64,000 nucleotides of DNA from Sphingomonas phyllosphaerae (GTDB lineage: Bacteria > Pseudomonadota > Alphaproteobacteria > Sphingomonadales > Sphingomonadaceae): positions 2,548,501 through 2,612,500 of the forward strand of contig JAQIJC010000001.1 of NCBI GenBank assembly GCA_036946405.1, read 5' to 3'. Positions within the stretch are counted from its first letter, which is position 1. Each line of letters begins with the position of its first letter. Positions 42,452 to 51,525 of this stretch are shown here, in pieces. The notes below the pieces were generated by a model. The model saw nothing but the letters and a program-made list of their open reading frames with translations. It searched no databases and was not told the origin of the DNA. A program made the position numbers and the translations under genes.

Positions 42452-44367
42452 CGAGCGATCCCGCCGCGCAGCGCCGCCTCCGCCCAGGTGGTGACGATCG
42501 GAAGATCGCTGCTGCGTCGGGGCGCGCGCGTGATCAGTTCGATCACCTTCACACCCCGCACATCGGCCGAAAGCGCCTTCGCGCCGGCGCCAAACCGCTG
42601 CGGCCCGCTGCGCGCGAGCAGGCGGCCGTCGCCGTAGATGAAGAACTCGACCGAATCGCGCGTGTTGCGGGTCGAGTCATCGACCCCGACCAGCGCCTCG
42701 ATCCGCGCCGCACCACGCGTGTTGCGCACCTCCAGCCGCGATCCCGCCAGCACGCCGAGCCCGGTGTCGAACGACCGCCCGGCGATCTGCAACGTCTGGT
42801 CGTAGGGCGTCGCATCGGCCTGCGCCCCGCCCCAGCCGGCATAGATCGGCCGTTCCCCGGTGTCGTGCGTGCCGCTCCACGGGCTCTTCATGCGATGCAC
42901 GATCGGGTCCGGCTCGGGCGCGGTGATGCCGTCTACCGCGACGTTCACGTCGCCGGGGAGTTCGGAAAGGTACATGCCGTCCCGCAGACGCCGCGTCCCC
43001 GACACCTCGAAGATGCGGGTTTCGCGCGGGGCGAGCGTGAACCGGGTTTCGCCGGTGAAGGGCGGCAGCGTCTTGCCCGTCCACAGATCGCGCAGCGTGA
43101 CCGGCGCGTCGGCGGCCAGCTTCATCTGCGCCGCGGTCAAGTCCATCGTCGCGGTCCCGAGGCCGCGATTGAAGAGCGCGACCGCCTTGTGCCCGTTGCC
43201 GAGCGTCTTGACGATCGTCTGCACGTCATCGGACGCATAGGCGATGACGCCCTGATGCCCGCCGGGATCCTGATTGATGCGGACGATATCGGCGTTGCCC
43301 CAGATGTCCATCAGCCCCTTGGGTGCATCGCGCAGATCGTAGCCGATGAACAACGGCGCGTTGATGATCGCCCATAGCGCGAAATGCGATCGCGCCTCGG
43401 TCAGGTGCCGGGCATCGAAGTCGCCATGCCCGATGAACAACATGTCGGGATCGTTCCACGCGCCCGGCTTCGCATAGAGCGCGCGGGTCGAGGCGCTGTC
43501 GAAATTGTGGAGCATCCGCGTCCAGTCGGGCGTGATGTCCTGGCTGGTCCGCCACATATGGCCGACGTCCTTGCCCCAGCGGCGCACATCGGCGCTGCCC
43601 CAGGTGCATAGCGACAGGATCGCATCGCCATCGGGGGCATAGCGCCGTATCGCATCGGCGACCTTCGCGTACAGCGACCGGATCTGCGGCACGTCGGTGC
43701 GATTGATCGATGCCTGATCGATCAGGGGCGGGAAGGCGCGATAGCCGTTCTGCACCACCACCGGCGCGCCGGGCGCATAGACATTGATCCCGCACGCATC
43801 GACCTTGAGATAATCGAAGCCCCAGTCGCGGAAGAACAAGGCGATGTCCTGATCGACATGCCCGTACAGCCCGATCTCCCGTTCCGCGGTGGTGCCCTCG
43901 GGCAGGTTGGGGGAATGAAGGTCATAGGCCTGCGAGCAGGCGTTACGGCCGATATCGCTGTAGAGCCCGGCCTTCAGCCCCATCGCGTGCAGCCGGTCGG
44001 TGAACGGGCGGAAGCTGCTGTCGCCGCCCTTCACCTCTGCCGAGGGGAAGATGCGCGTGCGGATCAGCAGCCGTCCGTCGGCGGTGCGCCGCTTGAGCCA
44101 CCAGCCATCGTCGACGTTGACGTAGCGATAGCCGAGCCGTGCCAACCCGCTGTCGACCAGCGTCTGCGCCGCGCCGAGCACCTTCGCCTCGTCGACCTCG
44201 GTGCGGAACGCGTTCCACGAACTCCAGCCCATCGGCGGGGTTCGCGCCGCCGTGCGCTCGGGCAACGTCCAGCGTCCGGCGGGGGCGAGCGGGTCGGGCG
44301 CGGCACAGGCGGGGGTCGAAGCGGCCAGCAGGGCCAGCGCAGGCAGGGTCAGGCGCGGAAGGCGCAT
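42448..44367 (-). CDS. GH27 alpha-galactosidase with C-terminal NPCBM domain
   Basis: A 639-residue exported enzyme with signal peptide (LPRLTLPALALLAASTPACA). The GH27 core starts PPMGWSSWNAF, has YVNVDDGWW and the nucleophile in FDYLKVDACG, then WNDPDMLFIGHGDFDAR. The last 135 residues, from about 500 (YAGWGGAQADATPYDQTLQI ... ELITRAP), match an NPCBM-type carbohydrate-binding module that recognises galactosyl residues. It would remove terminal alpha-galactose (or alpha-GalNAc; GH27 contains both). Start ATG 44367 was chosen for the signal; the frame is open to 44445. It overlaps DUF4832 by 4 bp and lies 19 bp after the halogenase-like gene. Confidence 0.93.
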   Translation of the reverse strand: MRLPRLTLPALALLAASTPACAAPDPLAPAGRWTLPERTAARTPPMGWSSWNAFRTEVDEAKVLGAAQTLVDSGLARLGYRYVNVDDGWWLKRRTADGRLLIRTRIFPSAEVKGGDSSFRPFTDRLHAMGLKAGLYSDIGRNACSQAYDLHSPNLPEGTTAEREIGLYGHVDQDIALFFRDWGFDYLKVDACGINVYAPGAPVVVQNGYRAFPPLIDQASINRTDVPQIRSLYAKVADAIRRYAPDGDAILSLCTWGSADVRRWGKDVGHMWRTSQDITPDWTRMLHNFDSASTRALYAKPGAWNDPDMLFIGHGDFDARHLTEARSHFALWAIINAPLFIGYDLRDAPKGLMDIWGNADIVRINQDPGGHQGVIAYASDDVQTIVKTLGNGHKAVALFNRGLGTATMDLTAAQMKLAADAPVTLRDLWTGKTLPPFTGETRFTLAPRETRIFEVSGTRRLRDGMYLSELPGDVNVAVDGITAPEPDPIVHRMKSPWSGTHDTGERPIYAGWGGAQADATPYDQTLQIAGRSFDTGLGVLAGSRLEVRNTRGAARIEALVGVDDSTRNTRDSVEFFIYGDGRLLARSGPQRFGAGAKALSADVRGVKVIELITRAPRRSSDLPIVTTWAEAALRGGIAR

Positions 44368-44386
44368 CGCGATTTTCCTCGAACGG

Positions 44387-45874
44387 TCAGGCGACGCAGC
44401 GCGCCAGATAGCTATCGTGATCGGGCAGCGCGGCGACCTGGGCAATGATCGCGTCGCGCATCCGGGTCAGTTGCGCGTCAAGCGCCGGCAGCGGTGCCGT
44501 ATCGGCGACCGGGTGATGGCGGCGCGGGATCATCCCCTGCCCTGCCAGCACCGCGACCCAATTGGCTTCCTTGAACAGATCGTGCGGCTGTTCGACGAAC
44601 ACGCCCTCTTCCTCGAACAGCGCGAGCCGTTCGGCGAGCGAGTCCGGCACGGTCATCGCGCGGCAATGCTGCCAGAACGGCGTGTCGTCGCGCGCGGTGA
44701 CCTTGTAATGCGCGACGATGAAATCGCGGACGCGCTCCCACTCCGTCGCGATCATGGCGTTATACTGATCGACGACACGCGCGCTGATCCGCCCGTCGCG
44801 CGGGAACAACGTCATCAGCTTGGCGAGCGCGGACTGGATCATGAAGATCGAGGTGCTCTCCAGCGGCTCGACGAAGCCGCCGGCCAGCCCGAGCGCGACG
44901 ACGTTGCGCACCCAAGCGCGCCGCCGCCGCCCGGTGGTGAAGCGCAACGCGCGCGGCGTCGCATCGTGATGGCCGACCGCGTCGCAAAGCTGCGTCGTCG
45001 CTTCATCCTCATCGAGGAAAGCGTCGCAGAAGACATGGCCGTTGCCGGTGCGATGACGCAGCGGAATGCGCCATTGCCAGCCGGCGGTGCGCGCCGTGGC
45101 GCGGGTGAACGGTGGCAGCGGCGACAAGGCCGGGCTCGGCAGGGCCAGCGCACGATTGCAGGGCAGCCAGTGGCTCCAGTCGTCATAGCCCGTCGCCAGC
45201 GCACCTTCGATCAGGACGCCGGCAAATCCCGAACAATCGAGGAAGAAGTCACCCTCGATCTCGCGTCCGTCGGCCAGTCGCAGCGCGGCGATGTCGCCGC
45301 TCTCCGCGTCCCGGCGCGCCGCCGCGACCTCGCCCTCGACGCGCACGACATCCAACCGCTCGGCATAGCGACGCAACATCGCGGCATAGAGCGTGGCATC
45401 GAAATGATAGGCGAATTGGAGCGGCGGGGCAGTCACCTGCCCTGTCGGCTGGATCATCCCGAACTTGCCGGCCGCCGCTGCCTGCGCCTCGGCGCTGTAA
45501 GCGAGCAGCGCGCTGGTGCCGCCGTCGGCGCGATGTCGGAGCCAATGCTGGACGAAGCCGATACCGTTGAGATCGCTACCGATCGCGCCGAACGGGTGGA
45601 AGTAGCGGTCGCCCAGCCGCGTCCAGTCGACGAATTCGATCCCCAGCTTGAACGTCGCCTCGGTCGCGCGCAGCACGTCCACCGCCGACAGCCCAAGGAT
45701 GCGATGAAAGCTCTCGATCATCGGGATGGTCGCCTCGCCCACCCCGACGGTGCCGATCGCCGCCGATTCCACCAGCGTGATCGTGCGGCCCGGCGCGCCC
45801 AGGACGCGCGCCACGCATGCCGCCGCCATCCAGCCGGCGGTGCCCCCGCCGAGGATCACGATCCGCTGCATCAC
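44387..45874 (-). CDS. Tryptophan-halogenase-like flavoprotein in sugar-uptake operon
   Basis: A 495-residue protein of the flavin-dependent halogenase family. FAD motif GGGTAGWMAA is at residues 9-18, the tunnel lysine that forms the haloamine corresponds to Lys76 (TFKLGIEF), the halogenase motif WxWxIP is present as W266-Q-W-R-I-P271, and the Glu near the substrate is in FVEPLESTSI. The full motif set implies a working FADH2-dependent halogenase, and related enzymes beside TBDR genes in Brevundimonas and Xanthomonas halogenate indoles. A flavin reductase is not adjacent. Stop-to-start gaps are 35 bp from the TBDR and 19 bp to GH27, so it is cotranscribed. Its natural substrate in this setting is unknown. 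Confidence 0.87.
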   Translation of the reverse strand: MMQRIVILGGGTAGWMAAACVARVLGAPGRTITLVESAAIGTVGVGEATIPMIESFHRILGLSAVDVLRATEATFKLGIEFVDWTRLGDRYFHPFGAIGSDLNGIGFVQHWLRHRADGGTSALLAYSAEAQAAAAGKFGMIQPTGQVTAPPLQFAYHFDATLYAAMLRRYAERLDVVRVEGEVAAARRDAESGDIAALRLADGREIEGDFFLDCSGFAGVLIEGALATGYDDWSHWLPCNRALALPSPALSPLPPFTRATARTAGWQWRIPLRHRTGNGHVFCDAFLDEDEATTQLCDAVGHHDATPRALRFTTGRRRRAWVRNVVALGLAGGFVEPLESTSIFMIQSALAKLMTLFPRDGRISARVVDQYNAMIATEWERVRDFIVAHYKVTARDDTPFWQHCRAMTVPDSLAERLALFEEEGVFVEQPHDLFKEANWVAVLAGQGMIPRRHHPVADTAPLPALDAQLTRMRDAIIAQVAALPDHDSYLARCVA

Positions 45875-45909
45875 GGCGTCTCATCGTGCGGGAGCGGGGC
45901 GCGCATCGT

Positions 45910-48900
45910 TCAGAACTTCGCGCGGACGCCGAACTGGAAACGACGGTCCTGCTCGAACCAGCCGCCGGGCAGATATTTGACCGGACGGCTCGGGTCTTCG
46001 TTGGTCGGCCCGCTAACCTGCGCCTCCATGCGGATCTTGGTGTTGAGCAGGTTCGAACCCTGCAGGTTGAACTCGAGGTTCGGCGTGATCGCGAAGCGCA
46101 GCGAGGCGTCGAGGAAGCCTTCCGACTTGTTCCACACCGGGAAGCCCAGGCAGCAATCGTTGACCGAGTTAAGATAGCGCGACCGCCAGTTGTACGCGAC
46201 GCGCGCACCGAGCGGTCCCTTTTCATAGAAGAGGATCGCGTTGAGCGCGTGATCCGACATGTTTTCCAGCCGGTCGACCTGGATCTGCCCCGCCAGCGCG
46301 GAACGCGCGACCGTGCTGTCGCCACCTACGGTATCGACGACGAGGTTGGCGTTCTTCACGCCCTTGTTGAAGATGCGGGTATAGTTGGTCTGGACGCCCA
46401 GTCCGTCGAAGGGCTTGGGCAGAAAGTCGAAATAGCGCTGGAACGCCAGTTCGAAGCCGTAGATCGACGCGCCGTCGCCGTTGGTCGGCCCGGTCACCAC
46501 CACATCGCGCGTCACGCCATTGTTCTCGATCGGCACCGAGAAGATGCCGTTCTGAATATAGTCGTGAAACTTCTTGTAGAAGGCGGCGGCGCTCAACGAA
46601 CCGATGCTGCCGTCATATTTTTCGATCGACAGGTCGAGCTGGTCGGCGCTGATCGGCTTGAGGCGCGGGTTGCCGGCGGTCGCGGTATAGCCGTAGCGCA
46701 ACCCGGTCGGTTGTCCGTCCGGCCCGAGGATCAGATTGGGATTGCCCTGCCGGATTTCGCTCTGCGGAACGAACGACCGCTTGAGCACGGTGAAGTTCTT
46801 GAGCAACCCGATGTCCGGCTTCGAGATCGCGCGCGAGGCGGCGAAGCGGACGAACCATTCGTTGCCCAACCCGGCGCGCAGGTTGAAGCTGGGCAGCCAG
46901 TAATTATGGTCGACGCGCACCGTCGACGGTGTGCTGCCGCCGCTCGCAAAGGCACGGTCCTCGGTCGAGCCCGCGGCCAGGCATCCGGGCGTGACCGCAT
47001 ATTGCCCGGGCTGGAGCGCGGCAATCGCCTCAGGGGTCAGGGGCACGCAGTTGAGGTCGGCCTCGGTGAACGCCACCGCATAGTTGAGCGCACCCGCGCT
47101 CTGGTTGCGGATGTTCACCCAGCGGACGCCGACGTTGCCGGTGATGTTGATCCCCGCGATGTCGGCGCTCTCGCCCCCGAACTTCGCCATGACATAGGCC
47201 GACTTCGTCCGCTCGCGCACCGACAGCAATTCGCCGGGCGTGAAGCACGAACCTTCGATCTCGTCGGGACGCGAGCAGATCGGGTTCCACGACGAGGAGG
47301 CGATCGCGCCGCCCTGACTCTGCGCGGTGGCGCTGAAGCGGCTGAAGGTCTGGCTGGGATCGGCGAGGATATCCGAACGCATGAACACCAGCGGCGAGGT
47401 GCCGAGCAAGCCGCCGCCGAGCAGGTCCTGACCGTAGCTCAGCGCTTCCCAATAGCCGGGTTCATAACCGCGGAAACGCACCGAGCCATCGGCATTATAG
47501 GTCGGACCACTGGTCAGGAACGCCGAGTCCGCCGGGTTGACGCCCCAGTCGGAGGTGATGCTGGCCCAATTGTAGAGCGACCAGCGATGCTCCTGCCGAC
47601 GGTTGGCAAACCGTCCGCCGAAATGGATCTCCGACAGCCACGGCGAGCCCAGCGCATAGACACCGTCGAGCCGGAAGGCATCCAGTTGCCCCTCGCTGTC
47701 GGTGATATGGTCCATCGCCGAGGCCGGCTGGTAGTTGCGCGGATCGGCGAACGGCTGGTCGCCGATCTGGTTGTAGCCCGATGGCGACAGCAACGTCATC
47801 TTCGGATAGCGGCCGGTCAGGTCGAGCGCGACATCGGCATAGGTGCGCTGGTTGAAGGTGATGTCGTAATTGTAGTTGGTCGCCTTCACATGCTGATAGT
47901 CGGCGGTGAAGGTCAGCCGGTCACCCGCCTGCCACGACAGGTTGAAGGCGGCGTCCTCCACGACGCGCTTCTCGCTCGAATAACGGGTGGCGACGTCGAT
48001 CGGCGCACCGGCACGGCACGGCTGGTTGGCGTGACTGACGTCCGAGTTGAGGCACGGCTGAAACAGCGGCAGGCCGTTGGGCAGGACGCCATATTGGTCG
48101 GTCGACCCCGGCACGTAGCGGTCGCCGGTCGCCCAGTCGATCGCCCCATAGCCCCAGCCGCCGCGCGATCCCGTGATGACGCCCTTCTGGAACAGCCCGT
48201 CGTCGCGGAAGGTGAAGGGCGTCCCGCCCCCGGCCTCGTTGAACCCGAGCCCCGGTGCGTCGGGCGGCTGGAGGATGCTGGCGTCGGTCCAGACGGTCGA
48301 ATGGTTGGTGCTCGCCGGATCGACCCACGCCCAATAGCTGAGCGCCTGATGCTCGACCCAGGTCGTGTCATATTGCGAGCGATTGAACTGCCCGGTCGCG
48401 ACCAGCCGCCCGTCGTTGCTCTTCCACTGCCCCGCGAGCGACACGCCGAAGCGTTCGCGATCGTAATTGGTGTCGGAGAAGCCGATCCCGGACGGGATGT
48501 AGGTGGTCTTTCCCGCCTCGTACGTGCCCGGCGCGAACGGCATCATCCGCGGCAGCGTCACACCGCGCGAATTGGTGATGACGTGCGAATAGGCGACGTT
48601 GGCGAGGATGCCGAACTCGCCGATCCCGGTGACGAAGCGATTGGAATAGAGGCCCGACAGGTCGGGGGTGGCGCGCTGCGACTTGTCGCCGTAATTCTGC
48701 GTGGCGCTCAGCGCGAAGACCTGACCGCTCTGGTCGAACGGCAGGCGCGTGCGCAAGTTGACCGTCCCGGCGATCCCGCCCTCGATCATTTCGGCGGTCT
48801 GGTTCTTGTAGGTGTCGACCCCCGCCATCAGCTCGGGTGAGATGTCGTTCCACGAGAGGCCGTAACCGGACGTCGCGGAGAAGGTATCGCGACCGTTGAA

Positions 48901-49299
48901 TTCGGAGCGGACCTGCTGGAGGCCGCGGATCACGATCCCCGATGGCTCCGCGGAATAATGCATCACGTCGTCCTTGGCGGCCGAGCGGATGACGGTCACG
49001 CCGGGCACGCGCTGCAGCGCCTCGGCGACCGATTTGTCGGGGAAGGCACCGATATCGGTGGCGGTGATCGAATCGACGACGGTATCGGCGTTGCGCTTCT
49101 TGCGCGCGGCCGTTTCTAGCGCCCGCCGCACACCGGTCACCACGACATCGGTGTCGCCGACCGTGTCGCCTGCATCGGCGCCGGCGCCCATCGGCCCGGC
49201 TATGGCGCCACTTTCCTGCGCCGCCGCCGCACCGCACGCGGCCACCATTGCCAGCGCGGTCCCTGCCGCCAGTCCGGCACGAAGATGCGTTCGCTTCAT
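45910..49299 (-). CDS. TonB-dependent receptor of the amino-sugar / galactoside operon
   Basis: A 1129-residue outer-membrane receptor. The start ATG 49299 follows GGGGAG and precedes a signal peptide ending in GAAAAQ; the frame is open to 49374 but the upstream codons have no signal. The plug contains VVVTGVRRALETAARKKRN, TDIGAFPDKSVAEALQRVPG and GIVIRGLQQVRSEFNG, the Caulobacter/Xanthomonas carbohydrate-type group. The last residue is Phe (QFGVRAKF). A 130-bp gap to the kinase gene upstream contains a DeoR-type motif, so this receptor probably has its own regulated promoter in addition to read-through. It should admit the oligosaccharide attacked by the operon's galactosidases. Confidence 0.93.
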   Translation of the reverse strand: MKRTHLRAGLAAGTALAMVAACGAAAAQESGAIAGPMGAGADAGDTVGDTDVVVTGVRRALETAARKKRNADTVVDSITATDIGAFPDKSVAEALQRVPGVTVIRSAAKDDVMHYSAEPSGIVIRGLQQVRSEFNGRDTFSATSGYGLSWNDISPELMAGVDTYKNQTAEMIEGGIAGTVNLRTRLPFDQSGQVFALSATQNYGDKSQRATPDLSGLYSNRFVTGIGEFGILANVAYSHVITNSRGVTLPRMMPFAPGTYEAGKTTYIPSGIGFSDTNYDRERFGVSLAGQWKSNDGRLVATGQFNRSQYDTTWVEHQALSYWAWVDPASTNHSTVWTDASILQPPDAPGLGFNEAGGGTPFTFRDDGLFQKGVITGSRGGWGYGAIDWATGDRYVPGSTDQYGVLPNGLPLFQPCLNSDVSHANQPCRAGAPIDVATRYSSEKRVVEDAAFNLSWQAGDRLTFTADYQHVKATNYNYDITFNQRTYADVALDLTGRYPKMTLLSPSGYNQIGDQPFADPRNYQPASAMDHITDSEGQLDAFRLDGVYALGSPWLSEIHFGGRFANRRQEHRWSLYNWASITSDWGVNPADSAFLTSGPTYNADGSVRFRGYEPGYWEALSYGQDLLGGGLLGTSPLVFMRSDILADPSQTFSRFSATAQSQGGAIASSSWNPICSRPDEIEGSCFTPGELLSVRERTKSAYVMAKFGGESADIAGINITGNVGVRWVNIRNQSAGALNYAVAFTEADLNCVPLTPEAIAALQPGQYAVTPGCLAAGSTEDRAFASGGSTPSTVRVDHNYWLPSFNLRAGLGNEWFVRFAASRAISKPDIGLLKNFTVLKRSFVPQSEIRQGNPNLILGPDGQPTGLRYGYTATAGNPRLKPISADQLDLSIEKYDGSIGSLSAAAFYKKFHDYIQNGIFSVPIENNGVTRDVVVTGPTNGDGASIYGFELAFQRYFDFLPKPFDGLGVQTNYTRIFNKGVKNANLVVDTVGGDSTVARSALAGQIQVDRLENMSDHALNAILFYEKGPLGARVAYNWRSRYLNSVNDCCLGFPVWNKSEGFLDASLRFAITPNLEFNLQGSNLLNTKIRMEAQVSGPTNEDPSRPVKYLPGGWFEQDRRFQFGVRAKF

Positions 49300-49410
49300 C
49301 CCCCTATCTCCCCTTTTTTCGGCGTCCGCTTTCCAGATCGCTCGATGATGATGCTTAGAATGAACGAAATACAAAGATTCGCAAGCGATAAAGATATGAT
49401 TTTATTATTT

Positions 49411-49430
49411 CGCGCGAAAGCGAAACATTT
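49411..49430 (-). promoter_or_regulatory. Candidate DeoR/AgaR-type operator before the TBDR
   Basis: On the minus strand this stretch reads AAATGTTTCGCTTTCGCGCG, two direct TTTCGC units. The 10-mer AATGTTTCGC is identical to one at 58187-58196 in front of the other TBDR. DeoR-family regulators such as AgaR recognise repeated TTTCG-like elements. It lies about 110-130 bp upstream of the TBDR start. Confidence 0.6.
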
Positions 49431-50389
49431 TAATCGTGCCACAATGATCGAGTTGTGAGCCTTTGGTGATCGAGATGCCGCGCATAGAGCGCTGCGCCAT
49501 ATCCCGGCGCGTGCAGAGGTGTGACCGGCGTCAGCCCGGCACTCGTCAACCCGGCTGTGAAGGCTGCGCGGACGAGCGGTTGGTTGGCGAGCACCCCGCC
49601 CGACCACGACACCGGCACAGGCTCCTGCGAGGTGAAGCCGAGGCGTTCGCGCAGACTGGTCGCGAGCAGCACCAGCTCGTCCGCGGCGCGATGAAGGATC
49701 GCCTGTGCGGCAACATCGCCAACATCGGCTGCGCGGGATACCAGCGCGGCCAGCGCGGCGATCTGCCCACGCGCCATGCCGTCGGCACCCATGACGCGCT
49801 CGCACAGTTCAAGGTCGGTAGCGAGCGCCAGTTCCTCGCGGAACAGGCCGTGGAGCGGCCCGCGCGGAAGCCGCCCGTCGCTCATCCGCGCGAAGGCACC
49901 GAGGCCGCGTTGCGCGATCCAATAGGCCGATCCCTCGTCGCCGAAGACCTCGCCCCATCCGCCCGTCCGTGCGCCGCGACCGCCACGCTCGCCATAAGCG
50001 ATCGAGCCGGTGCCCGCGACGACGTTGATTCCGTCCGCACACGCCAGCGATCCGGCCCAGCCGCATACCATGTCGTTGTCGCAGCGGTAGCGGGCGTGAC
50101 CGAGCAGCGCGCCGACCCCCGCATCCAGCCGCGGATCGGCAAGACGATCCTCGCCATAAGCGGGAAGGCCGAGAAAGACGTAGGTCAGGTCGCCGGGTTC
50201 GACAGCCAATTGGCTGCCGATATCCCTGACACCCTGCTCGATGCGCCGCAGCGCTTCGGCGACGCCGACCTCAAGATGATAGGTCGTGCCGGTCACCGCG
50301 CGGGCGCTCACCTCGCCCGCGGCGTCGATGCAGACGAATTCGGTCTTGGTGCCGCCGCCATCGACGCCCAGGTACCAGGCCGTGCTCAT
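49430..50389 (-). CDS. agaK: BadF/BadG-type amino-sugar kinase (AgaK / N-acetylglucosamine-kinase-like)
   Basis: A 319-residue cytoplasmic ATPase-fold sugar kinase. The phosphate-1 motif is YLGVDGGGTKTEF, the second is INVVAGTGSIAYGE with GGWGEVFGDEGSAYWI, and adenosine contact is SGGVLANQPLV. This group contains GlcNAc and GalNAc kinases that make the 6-phosphate. Its ATG overlaps the stop of agaS by 4 bp (ATGA). With AgaS and KbaZ next to it, galactosamine or GalNAc is the most economical substrate; the sequence alone would also permit GlcNAc. Confidence 0.88.
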   Translation of the reverse strand: MSTAWYLGVDGGGTKTEFVCIDAAGEVSARAVTGTTYHLEVGVAEALRRIEQGVRDIGSQLAVEPGDLTYVFLGLPAYGEDRLADPRLDAGVGALLGHARYRCDNDMVCGWAGSLACADGINVVAGTGSIAYGERGGRGARTGGWGEVFGDEGSAYWIAQRGLGAFARMSDGRLPRGPLHGLFREELALATDLELCERVMGADGMARGQIAALAALVSRAADVGDVAAQAILHRAADELVLLATSLRERLGFTSQEPVPVSWSGGVLANQPLVRAAFTAGLTSAGLTPVTPLHAPGYGAALYARHLDHQRLTTRSLWHD

Positions 50390-51525
50390 GCCTCGACGGC
50401 GTGGATCCGCACGCCTTGCACCACGCGATTGACGGTGCCGCTCGCATTCGGGCGATCGGGGGTCAAGCCGAGCGCTTCCGAGACATGCAATGCAAACAGT
50501 TGCGCGGGCACGATGAAGGGGAACAGGAGATCGGCGTCCGCGGCGTCGGACAGGCCGTCGACCGCAATCGTCGCGTCATCGCCCTTTCCGGCCGAGATCA
50601 CGATCACCGCCCCCGCCTGCGCATCGCCGCGCAGTTCCGCGACGATATCGAGATCGTAGCGACGCGTCAGCGGATCGTTGGAGACGAACACCACTGCGAG
50701 CGTCCGGTCGGTGATGATCGTCTTCGGTCCGTGGCGGAAGCCGAGCGGGCTGTCGAACGCGGTGACCACCGCACCGTCGCTCAACTCCATCAGCTTGAGC
50801 GCGGCTTCGCGCGCCAGCCCGCGGAACACGCCGCTGCCCAGATAGACGACGCGTTCGAAACCGCGCGTCGCCAGATCGGCAACCACCGGCTCCGCGCGCG
50901 TCAGCATGTCGGCGACACCCGCCGCGATCGCCGGAACGCGTGCGTCGAGCGCCGCGACGCCGCCGAGGATCGAAAGCGCCGCCAGCATCATCGCGCTGAA
51001 GCTCGAGGTCATCGCGAAGCTGCGGTCGTGGGTTTCTTCTGGCAGGACGATCACGTGCGTGCTTGCGCCACCACGCTGCGCGAGTTCGCCTGCCGCGTTG
51101 CAGGTCACGATCAGGTGATGCGCATCGTCGACCATGCGATCGACGAGATCGACCGCGGCGACGCTTTCCGGGCTGCTGCCCGAGCGACCGAACGACACCA
51201 GCAGCGTCGGCACGTCGCCGCGCAGGTAGAGATGCGGCGCGCTGACGATGTCGGTGGTGGCGATCGCCTCGACCGTACGGCCGAGGTGATGCGACAGGCA
51301 GGGTGCGAGACATTCGCCGATGAACGCCGACGTTCCGGCGCCCGTCAGGATGACGCGCAGCTTCGGTTGCCCCAGCAACGGCGCCAGAAACGCGTCGATT
51401 TCGGCGCGCGCGGCCTGCAACAGCGCCTGCGTCGCACGCAAGGTCGCGGGCTGTTGCGCGATCTCGCGCCGCGTCCAGCTGACGCTTTCATCCGGGTGGG
51501 GCGCGGCGATCAAGGTGTCAGTCAT
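50386..51525 (-). CDS. agaS: AgaS-type SIS-domain galactosamine-6-phosphate deaminase/isomerase
   Basis: A 379-residue protein with two SIS domains: VILTGAGTSAFIGE (about residue 60) with SFGRSGSSPESVA, and VVYLGSGVFRGLAREAALKLMELSDG (about 215). The order and the opening TRREIAQQPATLRAT match AgaS, which deaminates galactosamine-6-phosphate to tagatose-6-phosphate. Start ATG 51525 overlaps the KbaZ stop by 8 bp. The distinction from GlmS-like or FrlB isomerases rests on length and neighbours (KbaZ, kinase, DeoR regulator). Confidence 0.9.
   Translation of the reverse strand: MTDTLIAAPHPDESVSWTRREIAQQPATLRATQALLQAARAEIDAFLAPLLGQPKLRVILTGAGTSAFIGECLAPCLSHHLGRTVEAIATTDIVSAPHLYLRGDVPTLLVSFGRSGSSPESVAAVDLVDRMVDDAHHLIVTCNAAGELAQRGGASTHVIVLPEETHDRSFAMTSSFSAMMLAALSILGGVAALDARVPAIAAGVADMLTRAEPVVADLATRGFERVVYLGSGVFRGLAREAALKLMELSDGAVVTAFDSPLGFRHGPKTIITDRTLAVVFVSNDPLTRRYDLDIVAELRGDAQAGAVIVISAGKGDDATIAVDGLSDAADADLLFPFIVPAQLFALHVSEALGLTPDRPNASGTVNRVVQGVRIHAVEA

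Noticed and set aside
45817..48840. 1007-codon plus-strand frame antisense to a TBDR
   Set aside because: Antisense shadow; no domain, and the minus-strand TBDR has signal, plug and C-terminal Phe.
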